This document shows, in pieces, positions 44,555 through 53,681 of a DNA stretch of 64,000 nt. The notes under the pieces are model-generated. The model saw only the letters and a list, made by a program, of their open reading frames with translations. It did not search any database and was not told where the DNA came from. How positions within the stretch are numbered: position 1 is the first letter of the stretch; each line of letters begins with the position of its first letter. Origin of the DNA: Streptomyces celluloflavus (GTDB taxonomy: Bacteria; Actinomycetota; Actinomycetes; Streptomycetales; Streptomycetaceae); NCBI GenBank assembly GCA_000720995.1, contig JOEL01000013.1:124001-188000 (forward strand). Direction: 5' to 3'. The position numbers were made by a program, and so were the translations under genes.

Positions 44555-45832
44555 GTGACCGACGCCCAAAACACCGCAGCAGAGACGACACTGCGAGCAG
44601 CCGGAGACTCGCCTCCGGATACCGATCCGGCGCCGGTACCGCTCCTGGAACCCCGCGAAGGCATCCCCCCGGTGACCGCGACCGACGAGGCGCTCGCCGA
44701 GGTCGTGGCCGCCTTCGCGGCCGGCACCGGCCCCGTCGCCGTGGACGCCGAACGCGCCTCCGGCTACCGCTACGGCCAGCGCGCCTACCTCGTCCAGCTG
44801 CGCCGCGCGGGCGCCGGCAGCGTACTGATCGACCCGGTCGGCTGCCCCGACCTGTCGGCCCTCGGTGCCGCGATCGCCGACGCGGAGTGGGTGCTGCACG
44901 CCGCCACCCAGGACCTGCCGTGCCTGCGGGACATAGGGATGATCCCCACCCGGATCTTCGACACCGAGCTGGCCGGGCGGCTGGCCGGCTTCGCCCGGGT
45001 CGGCCTGGGCGCGATGGTCGAGAACGTCCTCGGCTTCGCGCTGGAGAAGGGCCACTCCGCCGTCGACTGGTCCACCCGCCCGCTGCCCGAGCCGTGGCTG
45101 CGCTACGCCGCACTCGACGTCGAGCTGCTGGTGGATCTGCGCGACGCGCTGGAGGAGGAGCTGGCGCGGCAGGGGAAGCTGGAGTGGGCCCGGCAGGAGT
45201 TCGCGGCCATCGCGGCCGCTCCCCCGGCGCCGCCGCGCAAGGACCCCTGGCGCCGCACCTCCGGTATGCACAAGGTGCGCAGGCGCCGCCAGATGGCGGT
45301 CGTACGGGAGCTGTGGACGGCCCGGGACCAGGTGGCGCAGCGGCGCGACGTCTCGCCCGGCAAGGTGCTCGGCGACGGCGCGATCGTGGAGGCGGCGCTG
45401 AATCTGCCGCCGAACACCCACGCACTGGCCGCGCTGCCCGGCTTCGGCCACCGCATGGGCCGCCGTCAGCTGGAGCAGTGGCAGGACGCCGTCGACCGCG
45501 CCAGGGCGCTGCCGGACAGTGAGCTGCCGCAGCCCGGCCAGCCGCTCAACGGGCCACCGCCGCCCCGCTCCTGGGCCGACAAGGACCCGGTCGCCGCGGC
45601 CCGGCTGACCGCCGCGCGCGCCGCGGTGACCACGCTGGCCGAGCGCCTGGGCCTCCCGCAGGAGAACCTCATCACGCCGGACACCGTGCGGCGGCTGTGC
45701 TGGGAGCCGCCGGCCGAGCCGACGCGGGAGAAGGTCGCCGAGGTGCTCGCCGGGTACGGCGCCCGTGACTGGCAGATCGAGCAGGTCGCCCCCGTCCTCG
45801 CCGAGGCGCTGGTGCCGCCGGCCGACGACTGA
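44555..45832 (+). CDS. rnd: Ribonuclease D-like 3'-5' exonuclease with HRDC domain
   Basis: A 425-residue DEDD exonuclease. The catalytic residues are in VAVDAERASGYRYGQRAYLVQL (DxE, near residues 58-60), LHAATQDLPCL near 115, and LRYAALDVELLVDL (YxxxD) near 190. An HRDC domain (about 240-320) with ARDQVAQRRDVSPGKVLGD and a C-terminal HRDC-like segment follow. It trims structured RNA 3' ends. GTG at 44555, starting 27 bases after the palindrome. Confidence 0.92.
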   Translation: MTDAQNTAAETTLRAAGDSPPDTDPAPVPLLEPREGIPPVTATDEALAEVVAAFAAGTGPVAVDAERASGYRYGQRAYLVQLRRAGAGSVLIDPVGCPDLSALGAAIADAEWVLHAATQDLPCLRDIGMIPTRIFDTELAGRLAGFARVGLGAMVENVLGFALEKGHSAVDWSTRPLPEPWLRYAALDVELLVDLRDALEEELARQGKLEWARQEFAAIAAAPPAPPRKDPWRRTSGMHKVRRRRQMAVVRELWTARDQVAQRRDVSPGKVLGDGAIVEAALNLPPNTHALAALPGFGHRMGRRQLEQWQDAVDRARALPDSELPQPGQPLNGPPPPRSWADKDPVAAARLTAARAAVTTLAERLGLPQENLITPDTVRRLCWEPPAEPTREKVAEVLAGYGARDWQIEQVAPVLAEALVPPADD

Positions 45833-45857
45833 GCGTCGCCACCCCGCCCGACCGTGT

Positions 45858-45912
45858 CCTCGGTCGTCCCGCGCGCCGGATCGGCCGGCCCGCGGGACGG
45901 CCGAGGATTTTC
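45858..45912 (+). terminator. Terminator after RNase D gene
   Basis: CCTCGG and TCGTCCCGCG (from 45858) pair with CGCGGGACGGCCGAGG (ending 45906), giving a long interrupted stem, followed by ATTTTCTG on the plus strand. Confidence 0.7.
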
Positions 45913-46059
45913 TGTGCCGTCGGCCGGGCGGGTGTGACGTTCACCGCTCCGGCCGAGGGGGCTGGGCAGCTTGGTTACCCACAAGTAGCATGAGGGGTGT
46001 GACGCGCGCCCCGGGCGCGCTCCGCAGCAGTGCCATCCCGCACCTGGAGGAGAGCCAAC

Positions 46060-47304
46060 GTGCCTCGTACCGCTAGGGACGTCGTCTTCGTCGACGGCGT
46101 CCGCACCCCGTTCGGCAAGGCGGGCCCGAAGGGCATTTACCACGAGACCCGCGCCGACGACCTGGTCGTCAAGTGCATCCGGGAGCTGCTGCGCCGCAAC
46201 CCGGACCTCGATCCGGCCAGGATCGACGAGGTCGCGCTCGCGGCGACCACCCAGATCGGCGACCAGGGCCTGACCCTGGGCCGGACCGCCGGCATCCTGG
46301 CGGGCCTGCCCCAGTCGGTGCCCGGCTTCTCCATCGACCGGATGTGCGCCGGTGCGATGACCGCCGTGACCAGCGTCGCCGGCGGTGTCGCCTTCGGCGC
46401 GTACGACCTCGCGGTGGCCGGCGGTGTCGAGCACATGGGCCGCCACCCCATGGGTGAGGGCGTGGACCCGCACCCGCGCTTCGTGTCGGAGAAGCTGGTC
46501 GACGAGTCCGCCCTGTTCATGGGCATGACGGCGGAGAACCTGCACGACCGGCTGCCGCACCTGACCAAGGAGCGCGCCGACGCCTACGCGGTGCGCAGCC
46601 AGGAGAAGGCCGCGAAGGCGTACGCCAACGGCCAGATCCAGGCCGACCTGGTGCCGATCTCGGTGCGCCGCACCAACCCGGAGGCCGGCGAGACCGGCTG
46701 GGGCCTGGCGACCGCCGACGAGCCGATGCGCCCGGGGACGACGCTGGCGAACCTCGCGGCCCTGAAGACCCCGTTCCGGCCGCACGGCCGGGTGACCGCG
46801 GGCAACGCCGCCGGTCTCAACGACGGCGCCACCGCCTCGCTGATCGCCGCCGAGGACGTCGCGCGCGAGCTGGGCCTGCCCGTCAAGATGCGCCTGGTGG
46901 CGTACTCCTTCGCCGGTGTCGAGCCCGAGGTGATGGGCATCGGACCGGTCCCGGCGACCGAGAAGGCGCTGGCGCAGGCCGGTCTGACGATCGATGACAT
47001 CGGCCTGTTCGAGATCAACGAAGCCTTCGCGGTGCAGGTGCTCTCGCTCCTGGACCACTACGGCATCGCGGACGACGACCCGCGCGTCAACCAGTACGGC
47101 GGCGCCATCGCCTTCGGCCACCCGCTGGCCTCCTCCGGTGTCCGCCTGATGACGCAGCTGGCCCGGCAGTTCGAGGAGCAGCCGCAGGTCCGCTACGGCA
47201 TCACCACCATGTGTGTCGGCTTCGGCATGGGCGGCACGGTCATCTGGGAGAACCCGCACTGGAGCGGGGCAGCCAACGGACACCGCGAGGGAGCAGGCAA
47301 GTGA
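46060..47304 (+). CDS. fadA: Acetyl-CoA C-acyltransferase (FadA-type thiolase)
   Basis: A 414-residue thiolase. Active-site Cys is in IDRMCAGAMTAV near residue 95, His in NQYGGAIAFGHPLASSGVR near 359, and the second Cys in TTMCVGFGMGGTVIWE near 392. The N-terminal DVVFVDGVRTPFGKAG is typical. It forms a GTGA overlap with fadB downstream, so the two encode the thiolase and trifunctional parts of a beta-oxidation complex. The GTG at 46060 follows GGAGGAGA. Constitutively conserved locus in streptomycetes. Confidence 0.93.
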   Translation: MPRTARDVVFVDGVRTPFGKAGPKGIYHETRADDLVVKCIRELLRRNPDLDPARIDEVALAATTQIGDQGLTLGRTAGILAGLPQSVPGFSIDRMCAGAMTAVTSVAGGVAFGAYDLAVAGGVEHMGRHPMGEGVDPHPRFVSEKLVDESALFMGMTAENLHDRLPHLTKERADAYAVRSQEKAAKAYANGQIQADLVPISVRRTNPEAGETGWGLATADEPMRPGTTLANLAALKTPFRPHGRVTAGNAAGLNDGATASLIAAEDVARELGLPVKMRLVAYSFAGVEPEVMGIGPVPATEKALAQAGLTIDDIGLFEINEAFAVQVLSLLDHYGIADDDPRVNQYGGAIAFGHPLASSGVRLMTQLARQFEEQPQVRYGITTMCVGFGMGGTVIWENPHWSGAANGHREGAGK

Positions 47305-49430
47305 GTACCACCGCTGAGCTGTTGAAGGGCGCGGCCGAGCTGTTCCCCGACGAGGTCGTCACGCAGGCGCACGTACGCCATCTCGAACTGCCCCGGGGTG
47401 CGGGCAGGTTCGCGCTCATCACGCTGGACAACGGCCTGGACCACACCAAGCCGACCACCTTCGGCCCCCAGTCGCTGGCGAACGTCAACGCCGCCATCGA
47501 CCAGGTGGAGAAGGAGGCCGCGGACGGCTCCGTCGTCGGCATCGGCATCACCGGCAAACCGTTCATCTTCGCGGTCGGCGCCGACCTCAAGGGCGTCGAG
47601 CTGCTCAAGCGGCACCAGGACGCGCTGGCCATCGGCACGGGCGGGCACGACGTCTTCAAGCGGCTGTCGGGCCTGGCCGTACCGACCTTCGCGTACTACA
47701 ACGGCGCGGCGATGGGCGGCGGCGTCGAGATCGGGCTGCACTGCACCTACCGCACCGTCTCCAAGGCGCTGCCCGCGTTCTCGCTGCCCGAGGTCTTCCT
47801 CGGTCTGGTGCCGGGCTGGGGCGGCTGCGTGCTGCTGCCGAACCTGATCGGCGCGGACCGCGCGGTGCGCGTCATCATCGAGAACTCGCTCAACCAGAAC
47901 CGCCAGCTCAAGGGCGCGCAGGTCTTCGAACTCGGCATCGCGGACGCGCTCTTCGAGGGCGCGGACTTCCTGGAGCAGTCGCTGGGCTGGACCGCGTCGG
48001 TGCTCACGGGCGATGTCGAGGTCGTCCGCGACGAGATCGACCGCGGTGCGGCCTGGGACGCGGCGGTGGCGCGCGGCCGGGCCGTCGCCGACGGCAAGGT
48101 GCACGGCGCTGCCCCGGCCGCCTACCGCGCGCTGGACATCATCGACGCCGCCAGGAACGGCGACCGCCAGCAGGGCTTCGACGCCGAGGACCAGGCCCTC
48201 GCGGACTTGATCATGGGCGGCGAACTGCGCAGCGGCATCTACGCGTTCAACCTGGTGCAGAAGCGCGCCAAGCGCCCCGCCGGCGCCCCGGACAAGAAGC
48301 TGGCCCGTCCGGTCACCAAGGTGGGCGTGGTCGGCGCGGGGCTGATGGCCTCGCAGCTGGCGCTGCTGTTCGCGCGCCGCCTTCAGGTGCCGGTCGTCCT
48401 CACGGACATCGACCAGGCCCGGATCGACAAGGGCGTGGCGTACGTCCACGACGAGATCGACAAGCTGCTGCTCAAGGGCCGGGTGAACCAGGACAAGGCC
48501 AACCGCCTCAAGGGCCTGGTCACCGGTCACCTCGACAAGGCGGCCGCCTTCGGGGACGCGGACTTCGTCATCGAGGCCGTCTTCGAGGAGATGGGCGTCA
48601 AGCAGCAGGTGTTCGCCGAGGTCGAGGCGGTGGTGCCGGAGCACGCCGTGCTGGCCACCAACACCTCCTCGCTGTCGGTCACCGAGATGGCGTCGAAGCT
48701 GAGGCACCCCGAGCGGGTGGTGGGCTTCCACTTCTTCAACCCGGTCGCGATCCTGCCGCTGCTGGAGATCGTGCGCGCGGAGCGGACCGACGACGCGTCG
48801 CTGGCCACCGCGTTCGCCGTCGCCAAGTCCCTGAAGAAGACCGCGGTGCTGGTGAAGGACGCGCCGGCGTTCGTCGTCAACCGCATCCTGACCCGCTTCA
48901 TGGGCGAGATCCAGAACGTCATCGACGAGGGCACCCCGGTCGAGGTCGCCGAGCGGGCCGTCGAGCCGCTCGGACTGCCGATGTCGCCGCTGGTGCTGCT
49001 GGAGCTGGTCGGCCCGGCGATCGGGCTGCACGTCTCCGAGACGCTGCACGGCGCGTTCCCCGACCGCTTCACCGTCTCGCCGAACCTGGCGGCCGTGGTC
49101 AAGGCCGGCAAGCGCGGCTTCTACGTCTACGACTCCGGCAAGCCGGAGCTGGACCCGGAGGTCGCGGCCCTGCTCCGGCAGGGCACGGCGGTGCTCACCG
49201 AGGAGCAGGTCCGCGACCGGGTCCTGGACGCCGTCGCGCAGGAGATCGGCCTGATGCTGGACGAGGGCGTCGTCGCCGAGGCGCAGGACATCGACCTGTG
49301 CCTGATCACCGGCGCCGGCTGGCCCTTCCACCTGGGCGGCATCACGCCGTACCTGGACCGCGAGGGCGTCTCCGAGCGGGTGACCGGCAAGAAGTTCCTG
49401 GCCCCGGGCGTCGCGAGCGTGCCCGCATAG
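47301..49430 (+). CDS. fadB: Multifunctional fatty-acid oxidation protein FadB (enoyl-CoA hydratase/3-hydroxyacyl-CoA dehydrogenase)
   Basis: A 709-residue fusion. The N-terminal crotonase domain (about residues 20-250) has FIFAVGADLKGVELL, AYYNGAAMGGGVEIGLHCTYR (oxyanion hole) and FSLPEVFLGLVPGWGGCVLLP (catalytic Glu). The dehydrogenase part starts with NAD motif VGVVGAGLMASQLALLFARR near 330, then NTSSLSVTEMASKLRHPERVVGFHFFNPV with the catalytic His near 476, and ends with FYVYDSGKPELDP. It hydrates enoyl-CoA and oxidises 3-hydroxyacyl-CoA, feeding the thiolase encoded upstream. Starts within the thiolase stop codon. Confidence 0.94.
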   Translation: MSTTAELLKGAAELFPDEVVTQAHVRHLELPRGAGRFALITLDNGLDHTKPTTFGPQSLANVNAAIDQVEKEAADGSVVGIGITGKPFIFAVGADLKGVELLKRHQDALAIGTGGHDVFKRLSGLAVPTFAYYNGAAMGGGVEIGLHCTYRTVSKALPAFSLPEVFLGLVPGWGGCVLLPNLIGADRAVRVIIENSLNQNRQLKGAQVFELGIADALFEGADFLEQSLGWTASVLTGDVEVVRDEIDRGAAWDAAVARGRAVADGKVHGAAPAAYRALDIIDAARNGDRQQGFDAEDQALADLIMGGELRSGIYAFNLVQKRAKRPAGAPDKKLARPVTKVGVVGAGLMASQLALLFARRLQVPVVLTDIDQARIDKGVAYVHDEIDKLLLKGRVNQDKANRLKGLVTGHLDKAAAFGDADFVIEAVFEEMGVKQQVFAEVEAVVPEHAVLATNTSSLSVTEMASKLRHPERVVGFHFFNPVAILPLLEIVRAERTDDASLATAFAVAKSLKKTAVLVKDAPAFVVNRILTRFMGEIQNVIDEGTPVEVAERAVEPLGLPMSPLVLLELVGPAIGLHVSETLHGAFPDRFTVSPNLAAVVKAGKRGFYVYDSGKPELDPEVAALLRQGTAVLTEEQVRDRVLDAVAQEIGLMLDEGVVAEAQDIDLCLITGAGWPFHLGGITPYLDREGVSERVTGKKFLAPGVASVPA

Positions 49431-49449
49431 CCGCGGTGACCTGAGCGCG

Positions 49450-49491
49450 CGACGGCGCGGGCCTGCCGGATGCGGCGGGCCCGCGCCGTCG
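49450..49491 (+). terminator. Terminator of fadA-fadB operon
   Basis: CGACGGCGCGGGCC (49450-49463) pairs perfectly with its complement at 49478-49491 across a 14-base loop, 20 bases after the fadB stop. Confidence 0.8.
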
Positions 49492-49678
49492 TGTGTGCGG
49501 GGATGTTTCGCTTGGGGCGCAGCCGCCGCCGAAGTGCCCTGCCCGCACGCCGAGTTACCCCGGCCGGTGCGCGGCGTCGGCGGCCGGATCCGGCGGGTGG
49601 TGCGGGCGCCGGCCGGCCGCGTGAGGCGCCGGCGGTGGCCGCGGGGCGGGGCGCGGTCCGCCGTGGGAAGGTTGCGGT

Positions 49679-50068
49679 ATGGATTCCTTGGTCATCGTCG
49701 ACGCCGCGAACGTCGTGGGCTCGGTGCCCGACGGCTGGTGGCGCGACCGGCACGGTGCGGCGGAGCGGCTGCGCGACGCGCTGGGCGGGTACACCGCCGC
49801 CGGGCTGCCGGGGCTGGCCGGTCCGCCGCTGGAGATCGTCCTCGTCGTGGAGGGCGCGGCGCGCGCGGTGGCGTCGGCCGAGGGCGTACGGGTGGAGTCG
49901 GCGCGCGGCAGCGGCGACGACCGGATCGTGCAGCTGGTGGCGGACGAGGGCGGCGGGCGGGACTGCCTGGTGGTCACCGCCGACCGCGAGCTGCGGCGGC
50001 GCGTCGAGGCGCTGGGCGCCCGGGTCACCGGGCCGCGCGCCGTCCGGGGCGGGCGGGACGGCGCGTAG
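49679..50068 (+). CDS. NYN/PIN-like domain protein
   Basis: A 129-residue protein. The N-terminal LVIVDAANVVGSVPDGWWRDRHGAAERL (Asp near 8, Asn near 11), GDDRIVQLVADEGGG and VVTADRELRRRVEALGARVTGP show the acidic-residue layout of a NYN/PIN nuclease fold. Homologues are sometimes called NTP pyrophosphohydrolase without good grounds. Its role is unknown; RNA cleavage is plausible. ATG at 49679 follows GGAAGG. Stands alone between the fad operon and the convergent permease. Confidence 0.82.
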   Translation: MDSLVIVDAANVVGSVPDGWWRDRHGAAERLRDALGGYTAAGLPGLAGPPLEIVLVVEGAARAVASAEGVRVESARGSGDDRIVQLVADEGGGRDCLVVTADRELRRRVEALGARVTGPRAVRGGRDGA

Positions 50069-50107
50069 CGCGGCGGTGTGTAGCGCGGCGGTGCGCCGGG
50101 CCGCGGG

Positions 50108-51640
50108 TCAGCGGATCCGGCCCGTGCCCCGCAGCCGGCTGCCCAGGCGGCTGTGCGCACGCCCGTACACGAAGTAGATGCCGAAGCCCAGCACCATCCA
50201 GACCGCGAACCGCAGCCAGGTCTCGGCGGGCAGGTTGAGCATCAGCCAGAGCGAGGCGAGCACGGACGCGACCGGGATCAGCGGCACCAGCGGGGTGCGG
50301 AAGGCGCGCGGCAGGTCGGGGCGGGAGCGGCGCAGCAGCACCACGCCGACGGCGACCACCACGAACGCGAACAGCGTGCCGATGTTGACCAGTTCGGCGA
50401 GTTCGTTGATCGAGGTGAAACCGGCGACGACGGCGACGACGAGGCCCAGCGCGACGGTCGAGCGGTAGGGGGTGCCGAAGCGCGGGTGGACCCGGGAGAA
50501 GAACTGCGGCAGCAGCCCGTCGCGGCTCATCGCGAAGAAGACCCGGCTCTGGCCGAGCAGCAGGATCATGCAGACCGAGGTCAGGCCGACGGCGGCGCCG
50601 AAGCTGATCACCCCGGCGTAGAAGGGGTGCCCGACGGCCTTGAACGCGTCGGCGAGCGGGGCGTCGGTGGTCAGCTCGGTGTACTTGACCATGCCGGTGA
50701 CGACGATGGAGACGGCGACGTACAGGAGCGTGCAGATGGCGAGCGACCCCAGGATCCCGCGGGGCACATCGCGCTGCGGGTTGCGGGTCTCCTCCGCGGC
50801 GGTGGCCACGATGTCGAAGCCGATGAAGGCGAAGAAGACCACGGCCGCCGCCGCGAAGATGCCCATCACGCCGAAGTGCGACGGGGTGAAGCCGAACATC
50901 AGCTGGGACAGCGGCGCGGTCAGTCCGCCGCCGTGCGCGGTGGGCAGGGCCGGCGGGATGAACGGCCGGTAGTTGGCGGCGGTGATGAACAGGGAGCCGG
51001 CGACGATGACCAGCAGGACGACGGTGACCTTGATGCCGACGATCACCGCCGTCACCCGGGAGGAGAGCTTCATCCCGAGGACCAGGACGGCGGTCACGGC
51101 CACCACCAGCAGGCAGGCCAGCAGATCGAAGCCGAACCGCCCGTCGTGGGTGCCGGCCAGCTCCTCGGGCAGATGCAGCCCCGCGGTGTCCAGCAGCGAG
51201 CGCAGATAGCCGGACCAGCCGACGGCGACCACCGCACAGCCCAGCGCCAGCTCCAGGATCAGGTCCCAGCCGATGATCCAGGCCGGCAGTTCGCCGAGCG
51301 AGGCGTACGCGAACGTATAGGCCGATCCGGCGACCGGCACCGTGGAGGCGAACTCGGCGTAGCAGAGCGCGGCCAGTGCGCAGACCGCGCCCGCGACGAC
51401 GAAGGCGACGGCGACGGAGGGGCCCGCCTGCTGTTTGGCGATCTTTCCGGTGAGGACGAAGATGCCGGTGCCGATGACGACACCGACCCCGAAGACGGTC
51501 AGGTCGAGTGCCGAGAGGGACTTCTTGAGCTCGTGCTCCGGCTCCTCGGTGTCCCGGATCGACTGCTCGACGGTCTTCGTCCGGAACATGCCACGGTCGC
51601 GGCGTGTGCCATGGGATGTGCTGCCGTGCTCTGTGCTCAT
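50108..51640 (-). CDS. APC-superfamily amino acid permease (cationic amino acid transporter type)
   Basis: A 510-residue permease with about 12-13 membrane helices. Family features are LSALDLTVFGVGVVIGTGIFVLTG near residues 43-66 (the unwound helix 1 with GxGIF), VFFAFIGFDIVATAAEETRNPQRDVPRGI near 255-280, and LLGQSRVFFAMSRDGLLP near 360. The N-terminus (EQSIRDTEEPEHELKKSL) resembles YfnA/CAT transporters. It would import amino acids by proton symport or exchange. ATG at 51640. Confidence 0.92.
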   Translation of the reverse strand: MSTEHGSTSHGTRRDRGMFRTKTVEQSIRDTEEPEHELKKSLSALDLTVFGVGVVIGTGIFVLTGKIAKQQAGPSVAVAFVVAGAVCALAALCYAEFASTVPVAGSAYTFAYASLGELPAWIIGWDLILELALGCAVVAVGWSGYLRSLLDTAGLHLPEELAGTHDGRFGFDLLACLLVVAVTAVLVLGMKLSSRVTAVIVGIKVTVVLLVIVAGSLFITAANYRPFIPPALPTAHGGGLTAPLSQLMFGFTPSHFGVMGIFAAAAVVFFAFIGFDIVATAAEETRNPQRDVPRGILGSLAICTLLYVAVSIVVTGMVKYTELTTDAPLADAFKAVGHPFYAGVISFGAAVGLTSVCMILLLGQSRVFFAMSRDGLLPQFFSRVHPRFGTPYRSTVALGLVVAVVAGFTSINELAELVNIGTLFAFVVVAVGVVLLRRSRPDLPRAFRTPLVPLIPVASVLASLWLMLNLPAETWLRFAVWMVLGFGIYFVYGRAHSRLGSRLRGTGRIR

Positions 51641-51775
51641 GGGCGTACCTCCGCCTGGACGACCTCGCGACTCCTGAACTGACCGAGTCTCCGCAATCGC
51701 GGGAACCGGTCCGGGGACGTCGGGGCTCCACCGGGCGGGGATTCACCCGATGAGGCGCGGCGGCGGACATGGCAA

Positions 51776-51817
51776 TGGGCCGGCCGGTGCACCCGCGGGG
51801 GGTGACCGGCCGGCCCA
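51776..51817 (-). terminator. Hairpin terminator downstream of the dxs remnant
   Basis: TGGGCCGGCCGGT (51776-51788) pairs with ACCGGCCGGCCCA (51805-51817) across a 16-base loop, 19 bases after the dxs stop and upstream of the permease gene. Confidence 0.75.
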
Positions 51818-51835
51818 TCGGCACGGGTGGTGCGC

Positions 51836-53417
51836 TCAGTCGCGGGCGGCCTCGGCGGGCTGGGCCTCCCCGCCCACGGCCGCGGCGCCGGCCGGGTCCG
51901 CGGTGTCCTCGAAGCGGCCGTCGATCCGGGCGACGAGGCCCGTCACCTGGCGGGCGATGTCCGGTGCGGTCAGTCCGATCTCCGCCATGACCTCCTTGCG
52001 GGAGGCGTGGTCGAGGAACCGCTCGGGGATGCCGAAGTCGCGCAGCGGGAGGTCCACCCCGGCGTCCCGCAGCGCCTGCGCGACCGCCGAGCCGACCCCG
52101 CCGGTGCGGATGTTGTCCTCGACGGTGACGACCACCCGGTGCCGGGCCGCCAGAGCCGGCAGCGCCGCGTCCACCGGCTTGACCCAGCGCGGGTCGACGA
52201 CCGTGGTGGAGATGCCCTGCTTGTCGAGGAGCGCGGCGATCTCCAGGCACATCGGGGCCAGCGCGCCGACCGAGACGAGCAGGACGTCGGGCGAGGGGAC
52301 GGTGGCGTCGGGCGCGCGCAGCACGTCCATCCCGCCGACCTTGCCGACCGCCTCGACGGCCGGGCCGACCGCGCCCTTGGAGTAGCGGACGACCGTGGGG
52401 GCGTCATCGACCTCGACGGCCTCGCGCAGCTGGGCGCGGACCTGGTCGGCGTCGCGCGGTGCGGCGATCCGCAGACCGGGCACGATCTGGAGCAGCGACA
52501 TGTCCCACATGCCGTTGTGCGAGGCGCCGTCGGTGCCGGTGACACCGGAGCGGTCCAGCACGAAGGTGACCCCGCACTTGTGCAGCGCGACGTCCATCAG
52601 GACCTGGTCGAAGGCGCGGTTGAGGAAGGTGGCGTAGAGCGCGAAGACGGGGTGCAGACCGCCGGTCGCCAGCCCCGCGGCCGAGACGGCGCCGTGCTGT
52701 TCGGCGATGCCCACGTCGTAGACCCGGTCGGGGAACGCCTTGGCGAACTTCTGGAGGCCGACGGGCTGGAGCATCGCGGCGGTGATCGCGACGATGTCCC
52801 CGCGCTCGCGGCCGAGCTTGACCATCTCCTCGCCGAAGACGGAGGTCCAGTCGGCACCGGACGCGGCGACCGGCAGGCCGGTGTCCGGGTGGATGACGCC
52901 GATGCCGTGGAAGCGGTCCGCCTCGTCCTGTTCGGCCGGCTTGTAGCCGCGGCCCTTCTCGGTGAGGCAGTGCACGATGACCGGGCCGCCGAACCGCTTG
53001 GCGCGCTGCAGCGCGGACTCCAGGGCCTCCAGGTCGTGGCCGTCGATCGGACCGACGTACTTCAGGCCGAGGTCCTCGAACATGCCCTGCGGGGCGATGA
53101 AGTCCTTGAGGCCCTTCTTGGCGCCGTGCAGCGTCTCGTAGAGCGGCTTGCCGACGACCGGCGTGCGCTCCAGGAGGTCCTTGCCGCGGGCCAGGAACCG
53201 CTCGTAGCCGTCGGTGGTGCGCAGGGTGGCGAGGTGGTCGGCGAGGCCGCCGATGGTGGGCGCGTAGGAGCGCTCGTTGTCGTTGACGACGATGACCAGC
53301 GGGCGGGAGGAACGTACGGATCTCCCCGGCGAGCTGCTCAAGCTGTTCCGGACCCAGCCGGTCGAGGTCCCGCGGCCCCTTGATGCGGGTCAGCACCTCC
53401 CCACCGTCGCCCGCCAT
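51836..53417 (-). pseudogene. dxs: dxs, 1-deoxy-D-xylulose-5-phosphate synthase, internal deletion and frameshift
   Basis: The intact enzyme makes the first MEP-pathway intermediate from pyruvate and glyceraldehyde 3-phosphate with thiamine diphosphate. Here the 5' part (53417 to ~53307) encodes the normal N-terminus [27 protein letters not shown], then the frame jumps at 53303-53309 and continues one base out of phase with [20 protein letters not shown] to the normal C-terminus at 51836. About 130 residues known in the family to contain the TGGHLGPNLG segment and the GDGxLTGG thiamine-diphosphate/Mg site are missing. Retained parts include VGIAEQH with the catalytic Glu and the transketolase C-domain. 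Neither remaining frame can give an active enzyme. Natural deletion or assembly collapse are both possible. Confidence 0.85.
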
Positions 53418-53616
53418 CGCCCCGGCCTGGCGCGCTTCGCGCGGCACCTTCTGCACTGTGCCTCCTTGCTGTCGAGCTTCGACTTCGAGCTGGTCGAGCT
53501 TGCCGATCAGCCGAGTCTAGTGTTCCGGCCGCGGCGTCGGCGGCCGGGCCTTGCGATGTATGTCACTCGGGTGCGGCGGCCAAACGGGCCCCGTCGGCGG
53601 CGGGCTCCGCACGCTG

Positions 53617-53653
53617 ACCGGCCCCCACCGGATCGTGCCTGGTGGGGGCCGGT
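53617..53653 (-). terminator. Terminator of xylFGH operon
   Basis: ACCGGCCCCCACC (53617-53629) and GGTGGGGGCCGGT (53641-53653) form a perfect 13-base stem with an 11-base loop just beyond the xylH stop. Confidence 0.8.
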
Positions 53654-53681
53654 GTCGCCGGGTGCGGCGGGCGGTCGGCGG

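Noticed and set aside
51836-53341. A normal shorter Dxs starting at the ATG at 53341
   Set aside because: The first 12 codons of that frame are non-homologous read-through, and the family's thiamine-diphosphate site is missing, so it cannot be a normal enzyme.
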